In this document: positions 26,001 to 38,145 of the stretch, one piece after another
How the letters are laid out: the number at the start of each line of letters is the position of its first letter
Position numbering within the stretch: position 1 is the stretch's first letter
Assembly (NCBI GenBank): GCA_963680875.1
Contig: OY804583.1
Span: 35,515,331 to 35,579,330 of the forward strand
Direction: 5' to 3'
Origin: Bathymodiolus brooksi
Taxonomy: Eukaryota > Mollusca > Bivalvia > Mytilida > Modiolidae
DNA length: 64,000 nucleotides
The notes under the pieces: model-generated
The model's input: only the letters and a program-made list of their open reading frames with translations
Told to the model about the DNA's origin: nothing
Database searches by the model: none
Program-made: the position numbers and the translations under genes

Positions 26001-29000
26001 TTCTAAGATCAAATAGAAAAAAAACTAATACGACAAACAGTAGGAACAGTTCTAAGATCAAATAGAAAAACAACAAATACGACAAACAGTAGGAACAGTT
26101 CTAAGATCAAATAGAAAAACAACAAATACGACAAACAGTAGGAACAGTTCTAAGATCAAATAGAAAAACAACAAATACGACAAACAGTAGGAACAGTTCT
26201 AAGATCAAATAGAAAAACAACAAATACGACAAACAGTAGGAACAGTTCTAAGATCTAATAGAAAAACAACAAATACGACAAACAGTAGGAACAGTTCTAA
26301 GATCTAATAGAAAAACAACTAATACGACAAACAGTAGGAACAGTTCTAAGTTCTAATAGAAAAACAACTAATACGACAAACAGTAGGAACAGTTCTAAGA
26401 TCTAATAGAAAAACAACAAATACGACAAACAGTAGGAACAGTTCTAAGATCAAATAGAAAAACAACTAATACGACAAACAGTAGGAACAGTTCTAAGATC
26501 AAATAGAAAAACAACAAATACGACAAACAGTAGGAACAGTTCTAAGATCTAATAGAAAAACAACAAATACGACAAACAGTAGGAACAGTTCTAAGATCTA
26601 ATAGAAAAACAACTAATACGACAAACAGTAGGAACAGTTCTAAGATCAAATAGAAAAACAACAAATACGACAAACAGTAGGAACAGTTCTAAGATCAAAT
26701 AGAAAAACAACAAATACGACAAACAGTAGGAACAGTTCTAAGATCAAATAGAAAAAAAACTAATACGACAAACAGTAGGAACAGTTCTAAGATCAAATAG
26801 AAAAACAACTAATACGACAAACAGTAGGAACAGTTCTAAGATCAAATAGAAAAACAACAAATACGACAAACAGTAGGAACAGTTCTAAGATCAAATAGAA
26901 AAACAACAAATACGACAAACAGTAGGAACAGTTCTAAGATCAAATAGAAAAACAACAAATACGACAAACAGTAGGAACAGTTCTAAGATCTAATAGAAAA
27001 ACAACAAATACGACAAACAGTAGGAACAGTTCTAAGATCAAATAGAAAAGCAACAAATACGACAAACAGTAGGAACAGTTCTAAGATCAAATAGAAAAAC
27101 AACAAATACGACAAACAGTAGGAACAGTTCTAAGATCTAATAGAAAAACAACAAATACGACAAACAGTAGGAACAGTTCTAAGATCAAATAGAAAAACAA
27201 CTAATACGACAAACAGTAGGAACAGTTCTAAGATCTAATAGAAAAACAACAAATACGACAAACAGTAGGAACAGTTCTAAGATCTAATAGAAAAACAACT
27301 AATACGACAAACAGTAGGAACAGTTCTAAGATCTAATAGAAAAACAACAAATACGACAAACAGTAGGAACAGTTCTAAGATCAAATAGAAAAACAACAAA
27401 TACGACAAACAGTAGGAACAGTTCTAAGATCTAATAGAAAAACAACAAATACGACAAACAGTAGGAACAGTTCTAAGATCTAATAGAAAAACAACTAATA
27501 CGACAAACAGTAGGAACAGTTCTAAGATCAAATAGAAAAACAACAAATACGACAAACAGTAGGAACAGTTCTAAGATCTAATAGAAAAACAACAAATACG
27601 ACAAACAGTAGGAACAGTTCTGAGATCAAATAGAAAAACAACAAATACGACAAACAGTAGGAACAGTTCTAAGATCTAATAGAAAAACAACAAATACGAC
27701 AAACAGTAGGAACAGTTCTAAGATCAAATAGAAAAACAACTAATACGACAAACAGTAGGAACAGTTCTAAGATCAAATAGAAAAACAACAAATACGACAA
27801 ACAGTAGGAACAGTTCTAAGATCAAATAGAAAAACAACAAATACGACAAACAGTAGGAACAGTTCTAAGATCAAATAGAAAAACCACAAATACGACAAAC
27901 AGTAGGAACAGTTCTAAGATCTAATAGAAAAACAACAAATACGACAAACAGTAGGAACAGTTCTAAGATCAAATAGAAAAACAACAAATACGACAAACAG
28001 CAGTAGGAACAGTTCTAAGATCAAATAGAAAAACAACAAATACGACAAACAGTAGGAACAGTTCTAAGATCAAATAGAAAAACAACAAATACGACAAACA
28101 GTAGGAACAGTTCTAAGATCTAATAGAAAAACAACTAATACGACAAACAGTAGGAACAGTTCTAAGATCAAATAGAAAAACAACAAATACGACAAACAGT
28201 AGGAACAGTTCTAAGATCAAATAGAAAAACAACTAATACGACAAACAGTAGGAACAGTTCTAAGATCAATTAGAAAAACAACAAATACGACAAACAGTAG
28301 GAACAGTTCTAAGATCAAATAGAAAAACAACTAATACGACAAACAGTAGGAACAGTTCTAAGATCAAATAAAAAAACAACAAATACGACAAACAGTAGGA
28401 ACAGTTCTAAGATCAAATAGAAAAACAACAAATACGACAAACAGTAGGAACAGTTCTAAGATCAAATAGAAAAACAACTAATACGACAAACAGTAGGAAC
28501 AGTTCTAAGATCAAATAGAAAAACAACAAATACCCACAAACAGTAGGAACAGTTCTAAGATCAAATAGAAAAACAACTAATACGACAAACAGTAGGAACA
28601 GTTCTAAGATCAAATAGAAAAACAACAAATACGACAAACAGTAGGAACAGTTCTAAGATCTAATAGAAAAACAACAAATACGACAAACAGTAGGAACAGT
28701 TCTAAGATCTAATAGAAAAACAACTAATACGACAAACAGTAGGAACAGTTCTAAGATCAAATAGAAAAACAACAAATACGACAAACAGTAGGAACAGTTC
28801 TAAGATCAAATAGAAAAACAACAAATACGACAAACAGTAGGAACAGTTCTAAGATCAAATAGAAAAAAAACTAATACGACAAACAGTAGGAACAGTTCTA
28901 AGATCAAATAGAAAAACAACTAATACGACAAACAGTAGGAACAGTTCTAAGATCAAATAGAAAAACAACAAATACGACAAACAGTAGGAACAGTTCTAAG

Positions 29001-31663
29001 ATCAAATAGAAAAACAACAAATACGACAAACAGTAGGAACAGTTCTAAGATCAAATAGAAAAACAACAAATACGACAAACAGTAGGAACAGTTCTAAGAT
29101 CTAATAGAAAAACAACAAATACGACAAACAGTAGGAACAGTTCTAAGATCAAATAGAAAAGCAACAAATACGACAAACAGTAGGAACAGTTCTAAGATCA
29201 AATAGAAAAACAACAAATACGACAAACAGTAGGAACAGTTCTAAGATCTAATAGAAAAACAACAAATACGACAAACAGTAGGAACAGTTCTAAGATCAAA
29301 TAGAAAAACAACTAATACGACAAACAGTAGGAACAGTTCTAAGATCTAATAGAAAAACAACAAATACGACAAACAGTAGGAACAGTTCTAAGATCTAATA
29401 GAAAAACAACTAATACGACAAACAGTAGGAACAGTTCTAAGATCTAATAGAAAAACAACAAATACGACAAACAGTAGGAACAGTTCTAAGATCAAATAGA
29501 AAAACAACAAATACGACAAACAGTAGGAACAGTTCTAAGATCTAATAGAAAAACAACAAATACGACAAACAGTAGGAACAGTTCTAAGATCTAATAGAAA
29601 AACAACTAATACGACAAACAGTAGGAACAGTTCTAAGATCAAATAGAAAAACAACAAATACGACAAACAGTAGGAACAGTTCTAAGATCTAATAGAAAAA
29701 CAACAAATACGACAAACAGTAGGAACAGTTCTGAGATCAAATAGAAAAACAACAAATACGACAAACAGTAGGAACAGTTCTAAGATCTAATAGAAAAACA
29801 ACAAATACGACAAACAGTAGGAACAGTTCTAAGATCAAATAGAAAAACAACTAATACGACAAACAGTAGGAACAGTTCTAAGATCAAATAGAAAAACAAC
29901 AAATACGACAAACAGTAGGAACAGTTCTAAGATCAAATAGAAAAACAACAAATACGACAAACAGTAGGAACAGTTCTAAGATCAAATAGAAAAACCACAA
30001 ATACGACAAACAGTAGGAACAGTTCTAAGATCTAATAGAAAAACAACAAATACGACAAACAGTAGGAACAGTTCTAAGATCAAATAGAAAAACAACAAAT
30101 ACGACAAACAGCAGTAGGAACAGTTCTAAGATCAAATAGAAAAACAACAAATACGACAAACAGTAGGAACAGTTCTAAGATCAAATAGAAAAACAACAAA
30201 TACGACAAACAGTAGGAACAGTTCTAAGATCTAATAGAAAAACAACTAATACGACAAACAGTAGGAACAGTTCTAAGATCAAATAGAAAAACAACAAATA
30301 CGACAAACAGTAGGAACAGTTCTAAGATCAAATAGAAAAACAACTAATACGACAAACAGTAGGAACAGTTCTAAGATCAATTAGAAAAACAACAAATACG
30401 ACAAACAGTAGGAACAGTTCTAAGATCAAATAGAAAAACAACTAATACGACAAACAGTAGGAACAGTTCTAAGATCAAATAAAAAAACAACAAATACGAC
30501 AAACAGTAGGAACAGTTCTAAGATCAAATAGAAAAACAACAAATACGACAAACAGTAGGAACAGTTCTAAGATCAAATAGAAAAACAACTAATACGACAA
30601 ACAGTAGGAACAGTTCTAAGATCAAATAGAAAAACAACAAATACCCACAAACAGTAGGAACAGTTCTAAGATCAAATAGAAAAACAACTAATACGACAAA
30701 CAGTAGGAACAGTTCTAAGATCAAATAAAAAAACAACAAATACGACAAACAGTAGGAACAGTTCTAAGATCAAATAGAAAAACAACAAATACGACAAACA
30801 GTAGGAACAGTTCTAAGATCAAATAGAAAAACAACAAATACGACAAACAGTAGGAACAGTTCTAAGATCAATTAGAAAAACAACAAATACGACAAACAGT
30901 AGGAACAGTTCTAAGATCAAATAGAAAAACAACAAATACGACAAACAGTAGGAACAGTTCTAAGATCTAATAGAAAAACAACTAATACGACAAACAGTAG
31001 GAACAGTTCTAAGATCAAATAGAAAAACAACAAATACGACAAACAGTAGGAACAGTTCTAAGATCAAATAGAAAAACAACAAATACGACAAACAGTAGGA
31101 ACAGTTCTAAGATCAATTAGAAAAACAACAAATACGACAAACAGTAGGAACAGTTCTAAGATCAAATAGAAAAACAACTAATACGACAAACAGTAGGAAC
31201 AGTTCTAAGATCTAATAGAAAAACAACAAATACGACAAACAGTAGGAACAGTTCTAGGATCTAATAGAAAAACAACAAATACGACAAACAGTAGGAACAG
31301 TTCTAAGATCAAATAGAAAAACAACAAATACGACAAACAGTAGGAACAGTTCTAAGATCTAATAGAAAAACAACAAATACGACAAACAGTAGGAACAGTT
31401 CTAAGATCTAATAGAAAAACAACAAATACGACAAACAGTAGGAACAGTTCTAAGATCTAATAGAAAAACAACAAATACGACAAACAGTAGGAACAGTTCT
31501 AAGATCTAATAGAAAAACAACAAATACGACAAACAGTAGGAACAGTTCTAAGATCTAATAGAAAAACAACTAATACGACAAACAGTAGGAACAGTTCTAA
31601 GATCTAATAGAAAAACAACTAATACGACAAACAGTAGGAACAGTTCTAAGATCAATTAGAAAA
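11061..31663 (+). repeat. 49-bp satellite array, about 420 copies, 20.6 kb
   Basis: Unit is roughly GACAAACAGTAGGAACAG, TTCTAAGATC, then [A/T]AATAGAAAAACAAC, then [A/T]AATAC. Three recurrent variant sites define monomer types: GATCA/GATCT, CAACA/CAACT, and TACG/TACCC. The unit is mostly 49 bp, with 48-bp (caatac) and 50-bp (taccc) forms. Copies are highly alike across the whole array. Rare marker variants recur at kilobase spacing, showing higher-order duplication: the cagtagcaac variant at 13891, 16491, 20214 and 24319, and a 2,111-bp block tandemly duplicated between about 26.7 and 30.8 kb. Because 49 is not a multiple of 3, short open frames on the minus strand are accidental. No gene or mobile element interrupts the array. 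Confidence 0.99.
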
Positions 31664-31691
31664 TCCGTAGAATGAGACAAAACCGATACCC

Positions 31692-31760
31692 CTAACACAC
31701 AAATACATGACCACTAACACACAAATACATGACCGCTAACACACAAATACATGACCGCTG
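31692..31760 (+). repeat. Short 22-bp tandem repeat, 3 copies
   Basis: Three copies of TAACACACAAATACATGACC plus two bases, just past the end of the 49-bp satellite. Confidence 0.9.
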
Positions 31761-33597
31761 TGTGTGGCGGTGATAAATTAGTTTTATGGGCATAAGCCTC
31801 CCCTCTTTGTATAATACAACACTCATTTCTTTGTAAACATATCACATATAATTGTGTTTCATTTCACATCTTTCTTTATATCAAATGCCTTGTTATTTTT
31901 TTTTCTAAATATTAAAAGCATCCAATTATCAAATTAATTAGCGCATTATTTTAGACACAATAATAACTATGTAAATTTTAATTTAAAATTATATGAAAAT
32001 TAAGAACATTTTAATCTTAAATCAACTCATGAATTTTGTATTTGATTTTTATATGTGAACTATATAACATTATTAACATTTAATCAACCAGCTTATTATT
32101 TATAATTATCTAACTTTGATATGAAAATGTTCTGATTTTAATTTTAAAATTTTCTAACTTTGAATACTCAGTGTACTTTAAGACATTATTATGATATGAT
32201 AACTGATTTCGAAATTAATTCATATCATCGTTCAATATATACATGTGAATAAACATTTTTTTTCAAACTATTCAAAAATATTCTTTTCACGCTTGATAAG
32301 AATGGCTAAGCTTAGCAAAATGAACTTGTCGTTGTCTACTACAAAGACGCCATGTCAAAGAGAGGGCAAATTATCACGTGACTTTTACAAGCGCAAACGA
32401 GAGAAACGGCTCAAAATAACAATTTATCCTATTTCGGAACAAAACTAATTCACTTCTATTATACAGATACAGTCAAACCTGTATTAAGTGGTCAGTTTTG
32501 GGAGAAAGAAAAAAATGGCCTTATAAGACAGATGACCTCCTAAAAGAGGGTCAATTCATATGTAATTATCTATGACAGAACAAGAAAAGGGTGACCTTCT
32601 AATACAGGTAACTGCTTAATAGAGGTGACCGCATGAGTAGGTTTGACTGTATTTGTTTATTTAAAATAACTACCCCTTTACATAGGGGCACATACATGTA
32701 CAGGTGGGGTACCAAAATATAATTATGTACACATCACAATATCATTATTAAATTGGTTCATCATATAAATTAGATAAACCTTGTTATTTTATTTGGCAAC
32801 TTCAGAAAAATTATATATTTTTTTTCAGCTTCACAATAATGTCTAATTATCTATGAATATTAAATAATAATTATTATAACAACCATATATTTCTTTTCGC
32901 CCAAATTTACAATTTGTTTTATATACTCCTCGTCATTTTACTTCTTACCACTTTGCTATTATCAAATAAAATATTGACTTTCAGCTTCCCGCATTCCAGT
33001 TTTTACTTACTTTTAATTCCCCAAACTATTTCATTTATTAAATTAAAAATGCTGCTCTTCCAATTCCAAGTTGTCTTTTGTTTTGTTTTTTGATTTTTTT
33101 TTGTTTTTGTTTTTTTGTTGTTGGTATTTTACTTAATCTTTAAGCCATGTCATTTTTTTTTGGTGTTTTTTCTATATGTATAATTTTACTTATAAACGGT
33201 TTATGTCTAAGTCTATTTTTTTCCGAAAATTACTCTATTAACCTCTATGAATGATGTTTTTTCCTTCCACTAACAATTATAACATAGGACATTAACCCGC
33301 TATTAATTTATTAAAGTACATATATAACTATCAATTCATAAGAATTCTTTCTGAGTTTCACCCAAACCTGAAATTTTTACTTTAGAACACACAACACATA
33401 ACGATGAAATTGTTGAGGGTTTTTTGGTTTTTTTTTTTCTTTTCTCTCCATTAATATAATTTTTACATCGCCGTTTCATGCGAGTCGCTTATTGGGTGTT
33501 TTTTTTCAGAACAAAAATGATAACTATTTTGATAACAGCTTACATAATATGCAGAGCAAAAGAACTTGAGCCGAGTGCAGCCGATCCAATATTTAAA
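31761..33597. other. AT-rich sequence with one MITE
   Basis: Apart from the MITE at 32468-32651 there are T-rich runs around 33060-33130 and 33420-33440, and a 67-codon frame at 32245 that I do not recognise. Confidence 0.5.
32468..32651 (+). mobile_element. MITE with 13-bp terminal inverted repeats and TA ends
   Basis: Ends TACAGTCAAACCT and AGGTTTGACTGTA. The outer TA on each side fits a TA target duplication, as in Tc1/mariner-type elements. The inside has GGCCTTATAAGACAG and CTAATACAGGTAACTGC. No coding capacity. Confidence 0.75.
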
Positions 33598-33850
33598 AGG
33601 GTCGTCGTGGTCGTGATCGCATGATAGTTACATTTACAACTACCTTTACAATTAGTGTCAGTTGTGAGTTCAAATCCCACTCCGGCGATGTGTACTCGAT
33701 ACAACATTATGTGATAAAGTTTGTCAGTGACTTCCGACAGGTCGGTGGTTTTCTCCGAGTACTCTGGTTTCATCAACCAATAAAACTGACCGCCACGATA
33801 TAACTGAAATATTGTTGAGAGTGGCGTTAAACACCATAACCCTAACCCTA
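33598..33850 (+). mobile_element. tRNA-derived SINE with telomere-like 3' tail
   Basis: GTCGTCGTGGTCGTGATCGC, A-box-like TGATAGTT, B box GAGTTCAAATCCCACTC, 3' end GTGGCGTTAAACACCATAAC, tail CCTAACCCTA. Confidence 0.8.
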
Positions 33851-33984
33851 TATTTATGTTAAATATTCGGCTGTATGAACCTCAATTCAACGAAAATATA
33901 CAACGAGTTACGTCCCTTTGTACGTGTTTCTTGACTTTGATGAAGTCTACTGAAATAGATACAAAATCTATTGACAACATTCTG

Positions 33985-34362
33985 TATCACGCGTACCGCA
34001 TCTGTGGTGTAATGGGTACCGAGCTCGCGTCGGGTGAGGTAGATCGCGAGTTCGAGTCCCGATCGAGTCAATTAAATCAAAGACATGTAAATTGGTAGTT
34101 GCTGCTTCTCCGCTATAGCCTATGCGTTCAGCATTAAGAAGAAAGAGCAAAGAGTGGTTGGCTTTAAATCAGGATAATGTGTCCGATTGGAGTGAAATAT
34201 CTACCTACGGACTGTTGTTTCAGTGAGCTAGTACTATTAAAATCGTACAAAGCGGACATCATCATCACCTTATCGATATAACTTGTTCTCGCCATGATAT
34301 AGCTAAAAAATTGCTATTTTTTGGCATCAAACAACTTTCACTCACTCACTCACTCACTGTGT
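33985..34362 (+). mobile_element. tRNA-derived SINE with CTCA tail
   Basis: GGTGTAATGGGTACCGAGC (A-box region), GCGAGTTCGAGTCCCGATCG (B box), CATGATATAGCTAAAAAATT, tail CACTCACTCACTCACTC. Confidence 0.85.
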
Positions 34363-34499
34363 ATCACGTGACATAAGAAGTCACATTTCCAGCGACTAAG
34401 CAGAGAAGATATAACTAACTGTTTAGGCTTAAAACACCACAACGAGTGTTATATATCTATAAAACGTAGATATCCAATTTCGTCATAAAAACGTAGATA

Positions 34500-35149
34500 T
34501 CTATGAAGAGTTTGAAGACACCAAAGGGAGGTAATCAGAATCAGTACATCGAAGAAGAACAGACAACGCAACGCCAAAAGAAAAAGTACAAAAGAACAAA
34601 CAACGATCTGCAAAACATACCAGAGGTGAACTCAGGTACTCCGGAAGGGTAGGCAGTTCCTGCTCCACTAGTGGCACCGGTTGTGTTAATCTAGTTACAA
34701 ACCGGTGATTAGTCATAAATGAGGAAATGACCGGGAAGTGTTTACGACAAGTGGAACATATCCGTGGTTATTTGTGACACAGATATTCCATAACGGTTAA
34801 CCAAGTCATGGTGGCGACCGTAAAACGTTCGACGTGATGACTTCAACTTGACCAATAGGAACACTTGGTTCAGTAGCAGCAATCCTCTATCAAGGAAATC
34901 CACATAAGAACCACAAGCTCTGGAATATCTTATCAACTGAGAGATATATACTCCATACGCAGGTGCTGCTGGAATGTTGCTACATATAAATGGAAAGTGC
35001 ACAATGGGAAAATTGAAATCATCTCTTTTGTCGTAAAGTTTCGTTCTTAACCACCCCTCACTGTCCATTTCGAGGTGTAGGTTAAGGTATGAAGCAGACC
35101 TATCTGTATCGCTGGATTTGTCGTTGTTTTTGTCTGTCAGTAAACACAA
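34500..35149 (-). mobile_element. 3' end of a retroelement: C-terminal coding part plus 3' UTR
   Basis: Seen: a 135-codon minus-strand frame (35149-34742) ending in TAA, followed by a 3' region (34741-34500) that matches at least eight other short repeats in the window. The protein has LHLEMDSEGWLRTKLYDKRD, FPFICSNIPAAPAYG, SQLIRYSRACGSY, and [14 protein letters not shown]. From memory, this type of sequence forms the C-terminal part of reverse-transcriptase proteins common in bivalve and cnidarian genomes; I cannot name the clade. No catalytic YxDD is present, so this is a 5'-truncated copy. The 5' cut falls at the 156-bp array. The shared 3' region contains the palindromic-looking GTGCCACTAGTGGAGCAGG and ends near TTTGGTGTCTTCAAACTC. 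Confidence 0.75.
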
Positions 35150-36160
35150 TATGTGGTGGAATTATGGTTGGGTTTGTTGCAGTGGTCGTCCGGCAGTAAA
35201 CACAATCTATGGTGGTATTATGGTTGGGTTTGTCGTTGATGTCATCAGTCAGTAGGTAGCATTATGGCTGGGTTTGTCGTTGTTTTTGTCTGTCAGTAAA
35301 CACAATATGTGGTGGAAATATGGTTGGGTTTGTTGCAGTGGTCGTCCGGCAGTAAACACAATCTATGGTGGTATTATGGTTGGGTTTGTCGTTGATGTCA
35401 TCAGTCAGTAGGTCGCATTATGGCTGGGTTTGTCGTTGTGTTTGTCTGTCAGTAAACACAATATGTGGTGGAAATATGGTTGGGTTTGTTGCAGTGGTCG
35501 TCCGGCAGTAAACACAATCTATGGTGGTATTATGGTTGGGTTTGTCGTTGATGTCATCAGTCAGTAGGTCGCATTATGGCTGGGTTTGTCGTTGTTTTTG
35601 TCTGTCAGTAAACACAATATGTGGTGGAAATATGGTTGGGTTTGTTGCAGTGGTCGTCCGGCAGTAAACACAATCTATGGTGGTATTATGGTTGGGTTTG
35701 TCGTTGATGTCATCAGTCAGTAGGTAGCATTATGGCTGGGTTTGTCATTGTTTTTGTCTGTCAGTAAACACAATATGTGGTGGAAATATGGTTGGGTTTG
35801 TTGCAGTGGTCGTCCGGCAGTAAACACAATCTATGGTGGTATTATGGTTGGGTTTGTCGTTGATGTCATCAGTCAGTAGGTCGCATTATGGCTGGGTTTG
35901 TCGTTGTTTTTGTCTGTCAGTAAACACAATATGTGGTGGAAATATGGTTGGGTTTGTTGCTGTTGTCGTCCGGCAGTAGCACAATACATGGTCGTAATAT
36001 GGTTCGGTGTGTCGTTGTCATTAGTCAGTAAACACAATATGTGGTCGTAATATGGTTCGGTGTGTCGTTGTGGTCATTAGTCAGTAAACACAATATGTGG
36101 TCGTATTATGATTGGTTTATAGTTGTTTTCGTGTATCAGTAAGCGAAATATGTGGTGGTA
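35105..36160 (+). repeat. 156-bp tandem array, about 5.5 copies plus degenerate tail
   Basis: The CAGTAAACACAATATGTGG start recurs at 35138, 35294, 35450 and onward, 156 bp apart. Each unit holds three related sub-units, each beginning CAGTA and ending TGGGTTTGT plus a spacer, so it grew from a simpler repeat of about 50 bp. The first copy overlaps the 5' limit of the retroelement coding fragment at 34742-35149. Copies beyond 36000 are degenerate. Confidence 0.95.
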
Positions 36161-37094
36161 TTGTCAATGTATATTTGTTCCTAAGAATATTTGTTCCAGA
36201 TGGAAAAAATGGATGCCATTAAACTCGGCCCGCGGACAACTCGGACCATAAGCCAGGACAAGTCGGTCGCTAAGCGAGGACTAGTCGGCCCGTATGTTAA
36301 GACAACTCGGACCGTATTATTGTTTTATAATATTGTTCAATATTTATATGTGTATAATCATTTATTTATTTATTTAAAGGGCAATTATTATCTTTTAGTG
36401 AAAATGAATTATTTATTAAATGATAATATTACTTGTGACCAAAAATGTGATTAGGACGTGATTTTGTTCTCATAACATGGTCTATTACTATCATTTACAG
36501 GAATAAAATTAATATCAAAAATTAAAAATAAATAATTTAAGAAAAAATTATTTAGAGCTTATAAATTGTGAAATTTCATATAAGCATTATGTATTATTTT
36601 TGTTTGTATAAGCTTCATGGTTGTTGGAAAAGTTGCAAATGGGTGTCATTAAACAAAACATAAATTAAAAACAAATTATATCTTAAAGATGACAATATGT
36701 AATATCCCTCAAGTTGTCTTTGATAAATATAAAATTTAAAAAAAAATTATTGGGCTGTTAACAGGATTTTGTCAAAATTGGGTTTTGAGATAATGATATT
36801 TCTATGCGCGTTTTTCATATCATGTTGAATTTGAATTTTTATATTATATCATCTCTAATAAAATATTTAAGAAAATATCTTATTTCTCTTTAATAAATTA
36901 GCTCATTATATACTGACAATTTAAGAAAAAAATCACTTATCAGTTATGATCATATATGATCAGGCTAGTAAGTTGATTATTATGTACACAATAACTTAAT
37001 CACATTCTAATTTTCCTATGACTTCACCTTGATTGCAGTAATTAGATAAAATTGACACGAGTTTTTATAGACACATTTTTATCAATCTTAGACA

Positions 37095-37183
37095 TAACCC
37101 GAATAATCCAGTCGTTATATTACGCTTTGCTATATTAATCCAGCGATAGTGCCGACCTAGAGGGCGCAGTATTATTCGAGTTA
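37095..37183. mobile_element. 89-bp MITE with 9-bp target duplication
   Basis: Ends TAACCCGAATAAT and ATTATTCGAGTTA (inverted, one mismatch). Flanked by TCTTAGACA at 37086-37094 and 37184-37192. A 9-bp duplication is typical of Mutator-like elements. Confidence 0.75.
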
Positions 37184-37239
37184 TCTTAGACATGGATTTT
37201 TAATAGCTAGACTGTCTATCAAAATCCTTGAAATGAAGT

Positions 37240-37712
37240 TGCACATAGTCATCTGTCAAAAGTATTGGGAATCGTTAAAAAAGCCATATTTTTTCCAAAA
37301 ATTATTGTGAAGTCATTTCTGGATAGATTTTAACAAATTGTGCACCAAAACATTCGTAATTATCTATATTTTGTTTGTTTATTTGCTCATTATGTTTATA
37401 TGAGCGGTTTTTATTTGTACATAATTTTCCCATGATTGTCAATGTTTAGGATTTATTTTTAGTTGAAATACAATGGGAAAATCAAATTTTATTTGTTGTG
37501 TTTAAATTATGTACAAATAAAAATCACTCATAACAACATAATGAGTAAATAACCAATCAACATATAGACAATTCCGAATGTTTTGGTGTAAAACTTGTAA
37601 ATATATATCCAGAAATGACTTCACAATAATTTTTTCAACAAAATATGGTTTTGGTTGATTATATAGGGATTTTTTTTTACATTTCCCAATACTTTTGACA
37701 GATGACTGTATC
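37240..37712. repeat. Large imperfect inverted repeat
   Basis: Left arm about 37240-37430 (CATCTGTCAAAAGTATTGGG, GTGAAGTCATTTCTGGATAG), right arm about 37502-37712 (CAGAAATGACTTCACAATAA, CCCAATACTTTTGACAGATG). Spacer about 70 bp. Confidence 0.8.
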
Positions 37713-38019
37713 TTTGTGATTTCCGTCAATTTTATTTTAAAAACAAAGTAAGACAACAATCATTATTGATGGCCCGAGTTGTCTTTTCATACGGTCCGAG
37801 TTGTCTTAACATACAGGCCGACTTGTTTCGGTCCAAGTTGTCTGCGGGCCGAGTTGTCTTAACATACAGGCCGACTTGTTTCGGTCCAAGTTGTCTGCGG
37901 GCCGAGTTGTCTTAACATACAGGCCGACTTGTTTCGGTCCAAGTTGTCTGCGGGCCGAGTTGTCTTAACATACAGGCCGACTTGTTTCGGTCCAAGTTGT
38001 CTGCGGGCCGAGTTGTCTT

Positions 38020-38145
38020 GTACCCCTTGCAACAGGTCGGTTGTATTCTCAGGGTACTAGGTACAGTTCTACCAATAAAACTGACCGACACGTCCAATAT
38101 AACTGAAATATTGTTGCAAGTGGCGTTAAACACCATAAGCGTAAT
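38020..38145 (+). mobile_element. SINE 3' half
   Basis: AACAGGTCGGTTGTATTCTC through CAAGTGGCGTTAAACACCAT. The 5' half is missing; it abuts the 53-bp repeats of the TIR element. Confidence 0.75.

Larger units (their letters stand above)
36215..38020. mobile_element. AT-rich element with long inverted ends carrying 53-bp tandem repeats
   Basis: The left end (36222-36315) and right end (37770-38020) are inverted copies: GTTAAGACAACTCGGACCGT on the left, ACGGTCCGAGTTGTCTTAAC on the right. The right end holds about four tandem 53-bp units; the left end holds diverged units. About 1.45 kb of AT-rich sequence without coding capacity lies between, including a nested MITE and a large inverted repeat. 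Probably a non-autonomous DNA transposon; no target duplication found. Confidence 0.65.

Noticed and set aside
11061..31663. CRISPR-like array
   Set aside because: There are no unique spacers; the whole 49 bp is repeated and the genome is eukaryotic.
33838..33850. CCCTAACCCTA as a telomere or interstitial telomeric array
   Set aside because: Only about two hexamers, located at a SINE 3' end; reported instead as a SINE tail feature.
33985..34110. True tRNA gene from the A- and B-box-like sequence
   Set aside because: The sequence continues into a SINE body with a CTCA tail, and no cloverleaf with a clear anticodon arm could be drawn; the same holds for the B boxes at 10550 and in the other SINEs.
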